Below, one piece after another: positions 8,925 to 14,704 of a stretch of 15,321 nt of DNA. The stretch covers positions 1-15,321 of the forward strand of contig CAMCWS010000050.1 of NCBI GenBank assembly GCA_945882755.1, in the 5' to 3' direction. Made by a program: the position numbers and the translations under genes. The DNA comes from Bordetella parapertussis (GTDB lineage: Bacteria > Pseudomonadota > Gammaproteobacteria > Burkholderiales > Burkholderiaceae_C). The number at the start of each line of letters is the position of its first letter. Positions within the stretch are counted from its first letter, which is position 1. A model generated the notes under the pieces. It was not told the DNA's origin and ran no database searches. It saw only the letters and a program-made list of their open reading frames with translations.

Positions 8925-9434
8925 GATGCGTTCCTTTTCATAGCATTACAACAACACAGGTCCATGTCGGACCAACGATGCCGCAAGCCAATGCTGGAAA
9001 AAGAAACGGGAAACCGGACAGCTACAGGATTCGGCGCATCAGCGGCGCCGACGCTCCTGCGGAGGAGGGGTGGGCGTGATGCGAATACGAACAGGCTGGG
9101 CTTGGGGCACCAGTGGGTTCGAGGGAAAGCGGGTGCGGGCTTGTGAAGCGTTCATGGCTGGCGCTGGCAACAGCCAGGTCAGACAAAATTTCAACAAAAC
9201 CATCACCAGATTCATGCTCATCTATCTCGCTGTGATCCTCTGACGGTTTAACGCAAACCGGCAGCTGGGGTATTTCGTTTCAAGGTTTTCCAAGGCATCG
9301 GCTCGGCTTGTGGTGCAGGGCAGACCGCAAAAGGCGGTTGGGCGTCCGGCGGCCACAATGGGCATCGACCTCTCAGTGCTGGTAGGACGTGCTCTAATCT
9401 CTTATTCAAATCAAGCACTTAGAACCTGGCACTG
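8925..9434. other. 510-bp rne-rluC divergent intergenic region with several hairpins
   Basis: This is the only long stretch without an established gene. Perfect inverted repeats seen by eye are TCGGCGC 9031-9037 with GCGCCGA 9045-9051, CTCC 9054-9057 with GGAG 9061-9064, CGGTTT 9244-9249 with AAACCG 9255-9260, and ACCGC 9324-9328 with GCGGT 9334-9338. All would form on an rne leader transcript. In enterobacteria a long structured rne 5' UTR mediates RNase E autoregulation; a parallel role here is inference. A 60-codon ORF (separate entry) lies inside on the rne strand. For rluC the best -10 candidate is TCTAAT at 9393-9398, with no convincing -35. I could not locate a clear rne promoter. Confidence 0.5.
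9039..9221 (-). CDS. Possible small secreted proline/arginine-rich protein, 60 aa
   Basis: I do not recognise this ORF. It starts ATG AGC ATG at 9221 on the rne strand and ends 114 bp before the rne start. The N-terminus looks like a signal peptide: a hydrophobic core LVMVLLKFCLTWLL followed by PAPAMNASQA, with possible cleavage after PAPA or SQA. The remaining 30-odd residues are proline- and arginine-rich and end in PPPQERRRR. Leucine codons (TTG, CTG) resemble neighbouring genes. Against it: the Shine-Dalgarno is weak (CGAGA just upstream, and an AGAGGA about 20 nt upstream), it is very short, and the interval may be rne leader RNA. The stop codon sits inside a 7-bp hairpin (9031-9051). 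It could be a real small protein, a regulatory leader ORF for rne, or chance. Confidence 0.35.
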   Translation of the reverse strand: MSMNLVMVLLKFCLTWLLPAPAMNASQARTRFPSNPLVPQAQPVRIRITPTPPPQERRRR

Positions 9435-10433
9435 GTGAAGAACATTATAGACGCTGAAGCAAGTCCGGCCGCGGTCACCGTCCAGGCCCTGACAGTGGAC
9501 GAGGAATCGGCCGGTCAACGCTTGGACAACTTCCTGATTCGCCACTTGAAGGGCGTGCCCAAAACCCATGTCTACCGCATCATCCGCACCGGCGAGGTGA
9601 GGGTCAACAAGGGCCGCGCCAGTGCAGAAACCCGCATCCAAACCGGCGATGTGGTGCGGGTGCCGCCGGTTCGCGTAGCCACCCCTGACGCCCATGCGCC
9701 GGTCGCCCCTGGGCGGGAATTCCCCCTTTTGATGGAAGACGAGCACTTGCTGGCCATCAACAAACCCGCTGGTGTCGCGGTGCATGGCGGCAGTGGCGTG
9801 AGTTTTGGCGTGATTGAGCAACTGCGCCAAGCCCGCCCGGGCGCTCGCATGTTGGAGTTGGTGCATCGCTTAGACCGCGAAACCTCGGGCGTGTTGCTGG
9901 TGGCCAAAAAACGCAGTGCGCTCACGCGCTTGCAAGACCAGTTCCGCGATCGCGAAACCGGCAAAACTTACCTTGCCTTGGTGCATGGCCAGTGGCCCTC
10001 TAATAAGAAAGTGATTGATCTGCCGCTTCAGCGCTATTTATTGCCTGACGGCGTGGGGGAGGGCGAACGCCGCGTACGTATCGCGGCGCTGACAGACCCC
10101 GGTGCGCAACGCGCCATCACTTTGGTACGTGTGGCACGTTTGGTGGGTGACTTCAGTTTGTTGGAAGTGACCATCAAAACCGGCCGCACCCACCAAATTC
10201 GGGTGCATCTGGCCAGCCAAGGCTACCCCATCGCGGGCGACGACAAATATGGCGACTTTAGCCTGAACAAGCGCTTGGCGGCGCTTGGCTTAAAGCGCAT
10301 GTTCTTACACGCTTGGCGGTTACAGTTCATCCATCCCAGCTTGGGTAAACCGCAGACCTTGCAAGCCGATTTGCCTACCGAATTACAACAGTTTGTTGAC
10401 CATGTCCAACCTCCACCGCCCGCGCCAATTTGA
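9435..10433 (+). CDS. rluC: 23S rRNA pseudouridine synthase RluC
   Basis: RluC converts specific uridines of 23S rRNA (955, 2504 and 2580 in E. coli) to pseudouridine. An N-terminal S4 RNA-binding domain spans about residues 22-80 (AGQRLDNFLIRHLKG, HVYRIIRTGEVRVNKGR). The RsuA/RluA-type catalytic domain carries the invariant aspartate Asp147 in LVHRLDRETSGVLLVAKK, later TYLALVHGQWP, and the TGRTHQIRVHLA motif. The protein is 332 residues, close to the usual 310-330. The divergent rne-rluC pair is conserved widely in gamma- and betaproteobacteria, which favours RluC over RluD. The start is GTG 9435, the only plausible start ahead of the S4 domain apart from a GTG at 9495; no Shine-Dalgarno is evident. 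Its 3' end overlaps the next gene by 32 nt. Confidence 0.93.
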   Translation: MKNIIDAEASPAAVTVQALTVDEESAGQRLDNFLIRHLKGVPKTHVYRIIRTGEVRVNKGRASAETRIQTGDVVRVPPVRVATPDAHAPVAPGREFPLLMEDEHLLAINKPAGVAVHGGSGVSFGVIEQLRQARPGARMLELVHRLDRETSGVLLVAKKRSALTRLQDQFRDRETGKTYLALVHGQWPSNKKVIDLPLQRYLLPDGVGEGERRVRIAALTDPGAQRAITLVRVARLVGDFSLLEVTIKTGRTHQIRVHLASQGYPIAGDDKYGDFSLNKRLAALGLKRMFLHAWRLQFIHPSLGKPQTLQADLPTELQQFVDHVQPPPPAPI

Positions 10434-11073
10434 CCTGATTGCTTTCGATTGGGACGGTACTTTGTACGACTCCACCCAAATCATCGTGCGCTGCATACAA
10501 GCCGCAGTCACCGATGTGGGTGGCCAAACCCCCACCCATGAGCAGGCCGCTTACGTGATTGGCATGGCCTTGATGCCGGCCTTGGCACACGCTGCCCCCG
10601 ATGTGCCTAAGGAAAAATACCCCCAACTTGGCGAGCGCTACCGCTACCACTACGCTTTGCACCACAACGATTTGTCCTTGTTTGAGGGTGTCTTGCCTTT
10701 GCTTGAAGCGCTGCATGAGCGTCAGCATTTGCTGGCGGTGGCCACAGGCAAAAGCCGCAAGGGCTTGGACGAGGCCCTGCACCAAGTGGCTTTGCGCGGT
10801 ATTTTTGACGCTTCACGTACCGCCGACGAAACCGCTGGCAAGCCCGATCCGCGCATGTTGCATGAATTGATGGCCGAGTTGGGCGTTGCCCCCGAACGCA
10901 CCCTGATGATTGGCGACACCACCCATGATTTGCTGATGGCCAACAACGCCGGATGCGCCAGTGTGGGTGTCAGCTATGGTGCACATGGCAGCTCGGGTTT
11001 GGAGGATTTGCACCCCCGCGTGGTGGTCCACAGCGTGGCAGAGCTTCACACTTGGTTGCTGGACCATGCCTGA
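10402..11073 (+). CDS. HAD-superfamily phosphatase (subfamily IA, phosphoglycolate phosphatase-like)
   Basis: This 223-residue hydrolase has all four HAD motifs. Motif I is FDWDGTLYDS with nucleophile Asp16 and Asp18, motif II is VATGKSRKG, motif III is the lysine in AGKPDPRM, and motif IV is MIGDTTHDLLMA. A helical cap lies between about residues 22 and 90 (HEQAAYVIGMALMPAL), as in phosphoglycolate phosphatases and pyrophosphatase-like members. The physiological substrate cannot be read from the sequence. HAD enzymes of this type commonly follow rluC in gamma- and betaproteobacteria. The ATG at 10402 lies inside the end of rluC (32-nt overlap). A TTG three codons upstream is possible, but ATG gives the better N-terminus. 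The stop overlaps the next start by 8 nt, implying translational coupling. Confidence 0.9.
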   Translation: MSNLHRPRQFDLIAFDWDGTLYDSTQIIVRCIQAAVTDVGGQTPTHEQAAYVIGMALMPALAHAAPDVPKEKYPQLGERYRYHYALHHNDLSLFEGVLPLLEALHERQHLLAVATGKSRKGLDEALHQVALRGIFDASRTADETAGKPDPRMLHELMAELGVAPERTLMIGDTTHDLLMANNAGCASVGVSYGAHGSSGLEDLHPRVVVHSVAELHTWLLDHA

Positions 11074-11431
11074 GCATCTGCCCTTGTGCAACAGCGCTGA
11101 CCTGCAAGAAGGCGGCGTGGCGGTGCCTTTTGATGTGATTTATGCAGGGCAAACCTGCCGCGCATTTGCCGTCAGGTTTGAGGGTCAGGTACATGCTTAC
11201 CTCAACCGCTGCAGCCACATCGCCATGGAAATGGACTACCAGCCCGACCGCTTTTTCGACCCTGATGGCCGTTGGCTTTTATGCGCCACCCACGGCGCCA
11301 CCTACGCGCCTGACACAGGTGACTGTGTGGGCGGCCCCTGCCGTGGGGGCTTGGTGAAAATTACCCTTTCTGAAAACGCTGGTGTGGTGCACTGGCATAC
11401 TGCCTACAACCTCAAGCCTTTGGAATTTTGA
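11066..11431 (+). CDS. Small Rieske [2Fe-2S] domain protein
   Basis: The 121-residue protein is a single Rieske domain. The cluster ligands are Cys49-Ser-His51 and Cys73-Ala-Thr-His76, followed by the typical HGATYAPDTGDCVGGPC loop with two further cysteines (87 and 92). There is no signal peptide or membrane helix, so it is probably a cytoplasmic electron-transfer protein of the ferredoxin type found with oxygenases or NirD-like proteins. No oxygenase, reductase or nitrite-reductase partner is nearby, so its redox partner is unknown. The start at 11066 (ATGCCTGA) overlaps the stop of the HAD gene by 8 nt, and sppA follows after 2 nt, so it is embedded in the rluC operon. The domain identity is sure; the function is not. 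Confidence 0.92.
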   Translation: MPEHLPLCNSADLQEGGVAVPFDVIYAGQTCRAFAVRFEGQVHAYLNRCSHIAMEMDYQPDRFFDPDGRWLLCATHGATYAPDTGDCVGGPCRGGLVKITLSENAGVVHWHTAYNLKPLEF

Positions 11432-11433
11432 CC

Positions 11434-12423
11434 ATGACCCCCGAGAACTCTCCCTTTAACGACGCACCCGCGAATGACAAACCCCCTGGTGAAGCTGGTT
11501 GGGAGAGGCAAGCTTTAGAGCGCTTGGTGATGGCGCAAATCGCCGAGCAGCGCACCGCCAGAAAATGGCGCATTGGGTTTCGCTTTTTGTGGCTGGCCTT
11601 GGCTGGCGTGGTTTTTTGGTTCAGTTTGAACCATAACAAGGCGGCTACCTCGGCCAACCCGTCATCACACACTGCATTGATCGAAATCCAGGGTGAGATC
11701 GACAGCGAAGCCAATGCCAACGCCGATGCCATCATGACCTCGTTGCGCAGCGCCTTCGAGGATGAGGGCGCCGAAGCCATCGTGTTGTTGATTAACTCCC
11801 CAGGTGGCAGCCCGGTACAAGCGGGCATGATCAATGATGAAATCCGCCGCCTCAAAGCCTTGCACCAAAAACCGGTGTACGCCGTGGTCGAAGAGACCTG
11901 TGCTTCTGCGGCTTACTACATTGCGGTCAGTGCAGACAAAATCTTTGTCGACAAGGCCAGTATCGTCGGCAGCATTGGTGTTTTGATGGATGGTTTTGGC
12001 TTTACGACCTTGATGGACAAAGTGGGTGTGGAGCGCCGTTTGTTGACCGCAGGCGAAAACAAGGGCTTTTTAGACCCCTTCACCCCGCAATCCAAACAAC
12101 ACCGCTCTTATGCGCTAAGCATGCTCAACGAAATTCATCAGCAGTTCATCAAGGTGGTGCGTGATGGGCGGGGAGACCGCTTGAAGGAAACCCCCGAAAC
12201 TTTCAGCGGCTTGTTTTGGAGCGGGCAAAAAGCCATCGAACTGGGCTTGGCGGACGATTACGGAACGTTGGACAGCGTGGCCCGCGATGTGGTCAAGGCT
12301 GAGGACATTGTGGATTACACCCGTCAGGACAATGTGGCCGAACGCCTGGCCAAGCGCTTTGGCGCTGCTTTTGGTGAAGCGGTGGTGAAGGCCTCATTGA
12401 ATATCGTGCCGCAATTACGCTGA
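11434..12423 (+). CDS. sppA: S49 family peptidase, short (36-kDa type) signal peptide peptidase A
   Basis: S49 proteases degrade cleaved signal peptides and other membrane-associated peptides. The 329-residue protein has a cytoplasmic N-terminus of about 47 residues, one transmembrane anchor about 48-65 (GFRFLWLALAGVVFWFSL) and a ClpP-fold protease domain. That domain shows LLINSPGGSPVQAG, then the nucleophile Ser158 in ETCASAAYYIA, and SIVGSIGVLMDGFG. The general-base candidate is Lys210 in TAGENKGFLDPF. The 52-residue Ser-Lys spacing matches the dyad of the short Bacillus SppA, so the enzyme looks active. The active site would be periplasmic. The ATG lies 2 nt after the Rieske stop (TGACCATG); no Shine-Dalgarno is seen. 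It is the last gene of the rightward operon, with its stop 14 bp from the convergent methyltransferase. Confidence 0.92.
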   Translation: MTPENSPFNDAPANDKPPGEAGWERQALERLVMAQIAEQRTARKWRIGFRFLWLALAGVVFWFSLNHNKAATSANPSSHTALIEIQGEIDSEANANADAIMTSLRSAFEDEGAEAIVLLINSPGGSPVQAGMINDEIRRLKALHQKPVYAVVEETCASAAYYIAVSADKIFVDKASIVGSIGVLMDGFGFTTLMDKVGVERRLLTAGENKGFLDPFTPQSKQHRSYALSMLNEIHQQFIKVVRDGRGDRLKETPETFSGLFWSGQKAIELGLADDYGTLDSVARDVVKAEDIVDYTRQDNVAERLAKRFGAAFGEAVVKASLNIVPQLR

Positions 12424-12437
12424 GCACTTCAAGCAAC

Positions 12438-13202
12438 TCAAGGCCCAAAGGCAAACACCACGGGTGTGTGTTTATCCAGTGTCGTTTGAAGGCGCTTCCA
12501 ATCTGCCACGCGCAAGCTTTGAATCTGCATCTGCGGCAAGGTCAGACCACTGCATACCGCCAAGCGGGTGTTGTCTTTCAAGTTGCTTAGCAACGCGGCC
12601 AGCACAACAGCATTGCGGTAGGGCGTTTCAATCAAGATTTGGGTTTGACCCGTTTGCAACGCCAGCTTTTCAAGCGTGACAAGGTGATGGTTGCGTTGTG
12701 CGCTGTCTTGCGGCACATAGCCCACAAAAGCGAATGACTGGCCATTGAGCCCACTGGCGGCCAAGGCCAAGACCAAAGAGCAGGGCCCCACCAGCGGCAC
12801 CACAGCCAAACCCAAGTCGTGCGCTGCACGTACCAAGGAAGAACCAGGGTCGGCCACCGCGGGCATACCAGCTTCACTCAGCAAGCCAATGTCGTGGCCT
12901 TGCAGCGCTGCTTGCAACAAAGCCTTGGCGTCCCAAGGGGTGCCGTGATCGCCTTTTTTGTGAACCTCGCGAGGCAATTCCACGATGGTTTGCGCTTGCA
13001 AAGCCGTCACAAGTGGCGTGTGAGCATCAATCCGTTTGAGCAATGCACGGGCAGATTTGGCGTTTTCACACACCCAATGCGACAAACCCGCCGCCACTTC
13101 CATGGTGTGCAGGGGCAGCACCCAGTCCAATGCCACTTGGGTATCGCAATGAAAGTCCAGTGGTGCGGGCACCAAATACAAAGTCCCTAGGCGATCAGTC
13201 AT
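12438..13202 (-). CDS. SAM-dependent methyltransferase, RsmI-like tetrapyrrole-methylase fold
   Basis: The 254-residue protein belongs to the RsmI branch of tetrapyrrole-methylase-fold enzymes. It has TLYLVPAPL at the N-terminus, LLSEAGMPAVADPGSSLV at about 107-124, VVPLVGPCSLVLALAASGL at about 134-152, then FAFVGYVP and ILIETPYRN. RsmI 2'-O-methylates C1402 of 16S rRNA. Here, however, the usual N-terminal TPIGNLED-like block is replaced by PAPLDFHCD and the signature reads SEAGMPAVADPG rather than the RsmI form. I think this is a paralogue rather than RsmI itself, with an unknown substrate (inference). Its start overlaps the maf stop by 8 nt (ATGACTGA), so the two are translated from one leftward transcript. 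It ends tail to tail with sppA. Confidence 0.85.
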   Translation of the reverse strand: MTDRLGTLYLVPAPLDFHCDTQVALDWVLPLHTMEVAAGLSHWVCENAKSARALLKRIDAHTPLVTALQAQTIVELPREVHKKGDHGTPWDAKALLQAALQGHDIGLLSEAGMPAVADPGSSLVRAAHDLGLAVVPLVGPCSLVLALAASGLNGQSFAFVGYVPQDSAQRNHHLVTLEKLALQTGQTQILIETPYRNAVVLAALLSNLKDNTRLAVCSGLTLPQMQIQSLRVADWKRLQTTLDKHTPVVFAFGP

Positions 13203-13794
13203 ACAAGGGCAGTCCAGCAGCGCGCAACAAGCGGCAGGTGAGGATCAGCGGTAAACCCACCAAGGCGGTGGGGTCGTGGTTGTCTATGCGCTCCAGCAAG
13301 GCAATACCCAAGCCCTCGCTTTTGGCGCTGCCGGCGCAGTCATAAGGCGTTTCAGCATGCAAATAGTCTTGCAGGGCTTGGTCGCTGAAGTGACGAAACA
13401 GCACCTGCACCTGCGCCAAGTCGCATTGCGCAAAGCCCGTGGCTAGGCAAACCACAGAGACCGCAGTTTGAAAGACCACTGTTTGTCCGCGCATACGTGT
13501 CAATTGCTTGACCGCATTGGCATGGTTGCCCGGTTTGCCCAAAGGCTCGCCGTTCAAATCAGCCACTTGGTCTGAGCCAATCACGATGGCTTGAGGGAAG
13601 CGCTGAGCCACCGCTTGGGCCTTGGCCAATGCCAGTCGCTGCGCCAATGCCACGGGCGTTTCGTTGGCAAAGGGGGTTTCGTCCACGTCTGGCCGCTGCA
13701 CCTCAAAAGGGATGCGCAAGCGCTGCAGCAGTTCGCGTCGGTAGGGCGAGGTTGAACCCAAGATCAGGGTGCGTGGGGAGGGTGAATCAGGCAT
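13195..13794 (-). CDS. maf: Maf-family nucleotide pyrophosphatase, YceF type
   Basis: Maf proteins hydrolyse non-canonical or modified nucleoside triphosphates; the YceF subgroup prefers 7-methyl-GTP. The 199-residue protein shows LGSTSPYRRELL (12-23), DVDETPFANETP (36-47), the catalytic Asp75 in VIGSDQVADLNGEPLGKPG, YDCAGSAKSEG (151-161) and the C-terminal DPTALVGLPL. The LNGE..GKP form and overall similarity to E. coli YceF place it there rather than in the dTTPase YhdE subgroup. The genomic position beside yceD-rpmF-plsX is also that of yceF. Here, however, it is transcribed away from yceD with only 27 bp between start codons. No good Shine-Dalgarno is visible on its own strand. The downstream methyltransferase gene overlaps it. 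Confidence 0.93.
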   Translation of the reverse strand: MPDSPSPRTLILGSTSPYRRELLQRLRIPFEVQRPDVDETPFANETPVALAQRLALAKAQAVAQRFPQAIVIGSDQVADLNGEPLGKPGNHANAVKQLTRMRGQTVVFQTAVSVVCLATGFAQCDLAQVQVLFRHFSDQALQDYLHAETPYDCAGSAKSEGLGIALLERIDNHDPTALVGLPLILTCRLLRAAGLPLYD

Positions 13795-13821
13795 GAGGAG
13801 GATTCTCTTACACTGACCCGC

Positions 13822-14346
13822 ATGAAAACCTCGGACACGCTTTTGTCGCTCGAACTTCAGCCTTGGGCCATGGCGGGTGGCGCGACGGCCCAGAGTACAC
13901 CGCTTGCGACGTTGTCACGGGTGGCGCAGGCATGTTTAGCACCTGCCCAAGGGCAGTCGCCGGTGTGTGATTGGCAGTTGCAAAGCCAGCTTCTCCACCC
14001 CGATACCCTCAAGCAACTTTGGCTTCACCTGAAAGCAAGCCTGTCGGTGGAGCAAACCTGTCAGCGTTGCCTCTTGCCTATGCAGGTGGATTTGTCGGTG
14101 GACCGGCATTTCCGGTTTGTGGCCGACGAGGCCACTGCCTTGGCCGAGGATGACGATTGCGAGGAAGATTTGCTGTCGCCCGCACCTGAGTTAACCCTGC
14201 AAACCTTGCTGGAAGACGAGTTGCTGCTGGCCATGCCCTTGATTCCCCGCCACACCACCTGCGACAAGCCTTTACCGCAGTCGCCGGACCAAGATTTGCC
14301 CCATCCATTTGCAGCTTTGGCTGGTTTGAAGCTGGGCAAACAGTGA
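13822..14346 (+). CDS. yceD: YceD family (DUF177) large-subunit rRNA accumulation protein
   Basis: The 174-residue acidic protein is the homologue of E. coli YceD (173 residues), which is encoded with rpmF and is linked to 23S rRNA accumulation. The diagnostic features are CQRC at 80-83 (CxxC) within QTCQRCLLPMQVDLSV, an acidic stretch at 109-118, LTLQTLLEDELLLAMPLIPRH, and Cys147. A GAGGAGGA lies on this strand at 13795-13802, but it ends 19 nt before the ATG at 13822, too far for a normal ribosome site; CTG at 13813 is in frame and nearer. I keep the ATG. The gene is divergent from maf and ends 87 bp before rpmF. A strong -10 element follows its stop codon. Confidence 0.92.
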   Translation: MKTSDTLLSLELQPWAMAGGATAQSTPLATLSRVAQACLAPAQGQSPVCDWQLQSQLLHPDTLKQLWLHLKASLSVEQTCQRCLLPMQVDLSVDRHFRFVADEATALAEDDDCEEDLLSPAPELTLQTLLEDELLLAMPLIPRHTTCDKPLPQSPDQDLPHPFAALAGLKLGKQ

Positions 14347-14362
14347 AAAACCCAGTTTCCGC

Positions 14363-14368
14363 TATAAT
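14363..14368 (+). promoter_or_regulatory. Consensus -10 element upstream of rpmF
   Basis: TATAAT, a perfect sigma-70 -10 hexamer in the context CCGCTATAATC, lies 17 bp after the yceD stop and 65 bp before the rpmF ATG. Initiation about 7 nt downstream (near 14375) would give a leader of about 59 nt. No good TTGACA is found at the proper distance; that part falls over the end of yceD. This would make rpmF expressible independently of yceD. Confidence 0.65.
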
Positions 14369-14382
14369 CTTCGATTCTTTGC

Positions 14383-14401
14383 ATCAGGCCAGTTGCCTGA
14401 T
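14383..14401 (+). promoter_or_regulatory. Stem-loop in the rpmF leader
   Basis: ATCAGGC (14383-14389) and GCCTGAT (14395-14401) form a perfect 7-bp stem with a 5-nt loop, extendable by a GC clamp across one bulged T. It lies just downstream of the inferred transcription start and 32 nt before the rpmF ATG. It has no adjoining U-tract, so it is not an intrinsic terminator. It may protect the mRNA 5' end or act in ribosomal-protein feedback; both are inference. Confidence 0.5.
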
Positions 14402-14433
14402 TGCACAACCTTTTAGACCTTCAGGAGCCTGTC

Positions 14434-14616
14434 ATGGCTGTCCAGCAAAACAAAAAATCACCGTCCAAACGCGGTATGCACCGTTCACACAACGCACTCA
14501 ATGTGCCTGGTTTGGCTTTGGAGCCCACCACAGGCGAGGTGCATTTGCGCCACCACATCAGCCCCACCGGCTTTTACCGCGGTCGCAAAGTGCTCAAAAC
14601 CAAGTCCGAAGCCTGA
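14434..14616 (+). CDS. rpmF: 50S ribosomal protein L32
   Basis: L32 is a small basic protein of the large ribosomal subunit. The 60-residue product begins [20 protein letters not shown], the classic L32 N-terminus, and continues through [21 protein letters not shown] to a basic C-terminus with GFYRGRKVL. It contains no cysteine, so this is the zinc-independent form, as expected in proteobacteria. The start is fixed by a good Shine-Dalgarno, AGGAG 6 nt before the ATG (14423-14427), and by the family N-terminus. It sits between yceD and plsX, the conserved order. It has its own -10 element and leader hairpin upstream and is followed by a strong terminator. Confidence 0.98.
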   Translation: MAVQQNKKSPSKRGMHRSHNALNVPGLALEPTTGEVHLRHHISPTGFYRGRKVLKTKSEA

Positions 14617-14630
14617 ACCAGGTTTCGTTG

Positions 14631-14666
14631 AAAAGCCCGTCGCACATCGCATGGCGCGGGCTTTTT
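14631..14666 (+). terminator. Rho-independent terminator after rpmF
   Basis: AAAAGCCCG (14631-14639) pairs perfectly with CGGGCTTTT (14657-14665), giving a 9-bp stem extended inward by CGC/GCG with one bulged base. The 3' arm runs into five T residues. It begins 14 bp after the rpmF stop and ends 38 bp before the plsX start. Because the 5' arm begins with AAAA it could in principle work in both directions, but no leftward gene reaches it. Confidence 0.85.
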
Positions 14667-14704
14667 GCATTGCACGCTAGATTATTCAAACAGGTGAATC
14701 AACG

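Noticed and set aside
9076-9243. Plus-strand 55-codon ORF with GTG start preceded by GGAGGAGG at 9061-9068
   Set aside because: The apparent ribosome site is the complement of the proline codons of the minus-strand small ORF. The product has no signal peptide or domain and the codon use is poor.
9386-9414. TTGATT on the minus strand as an rne -35 element
   Set aside because: No acceptable -10 hexamer occurs 16-18 bp downstream.
12453-12473. Imperfect hairpin (AAACAC / GTGTTT with inner CAC / GTG) just past the sppA stop
   Set aside because: The loop would be too small without opening the inner pairs, there is no T-tract, and it lies in coding sequence of the methyltransferase, so it is not called a terminator.
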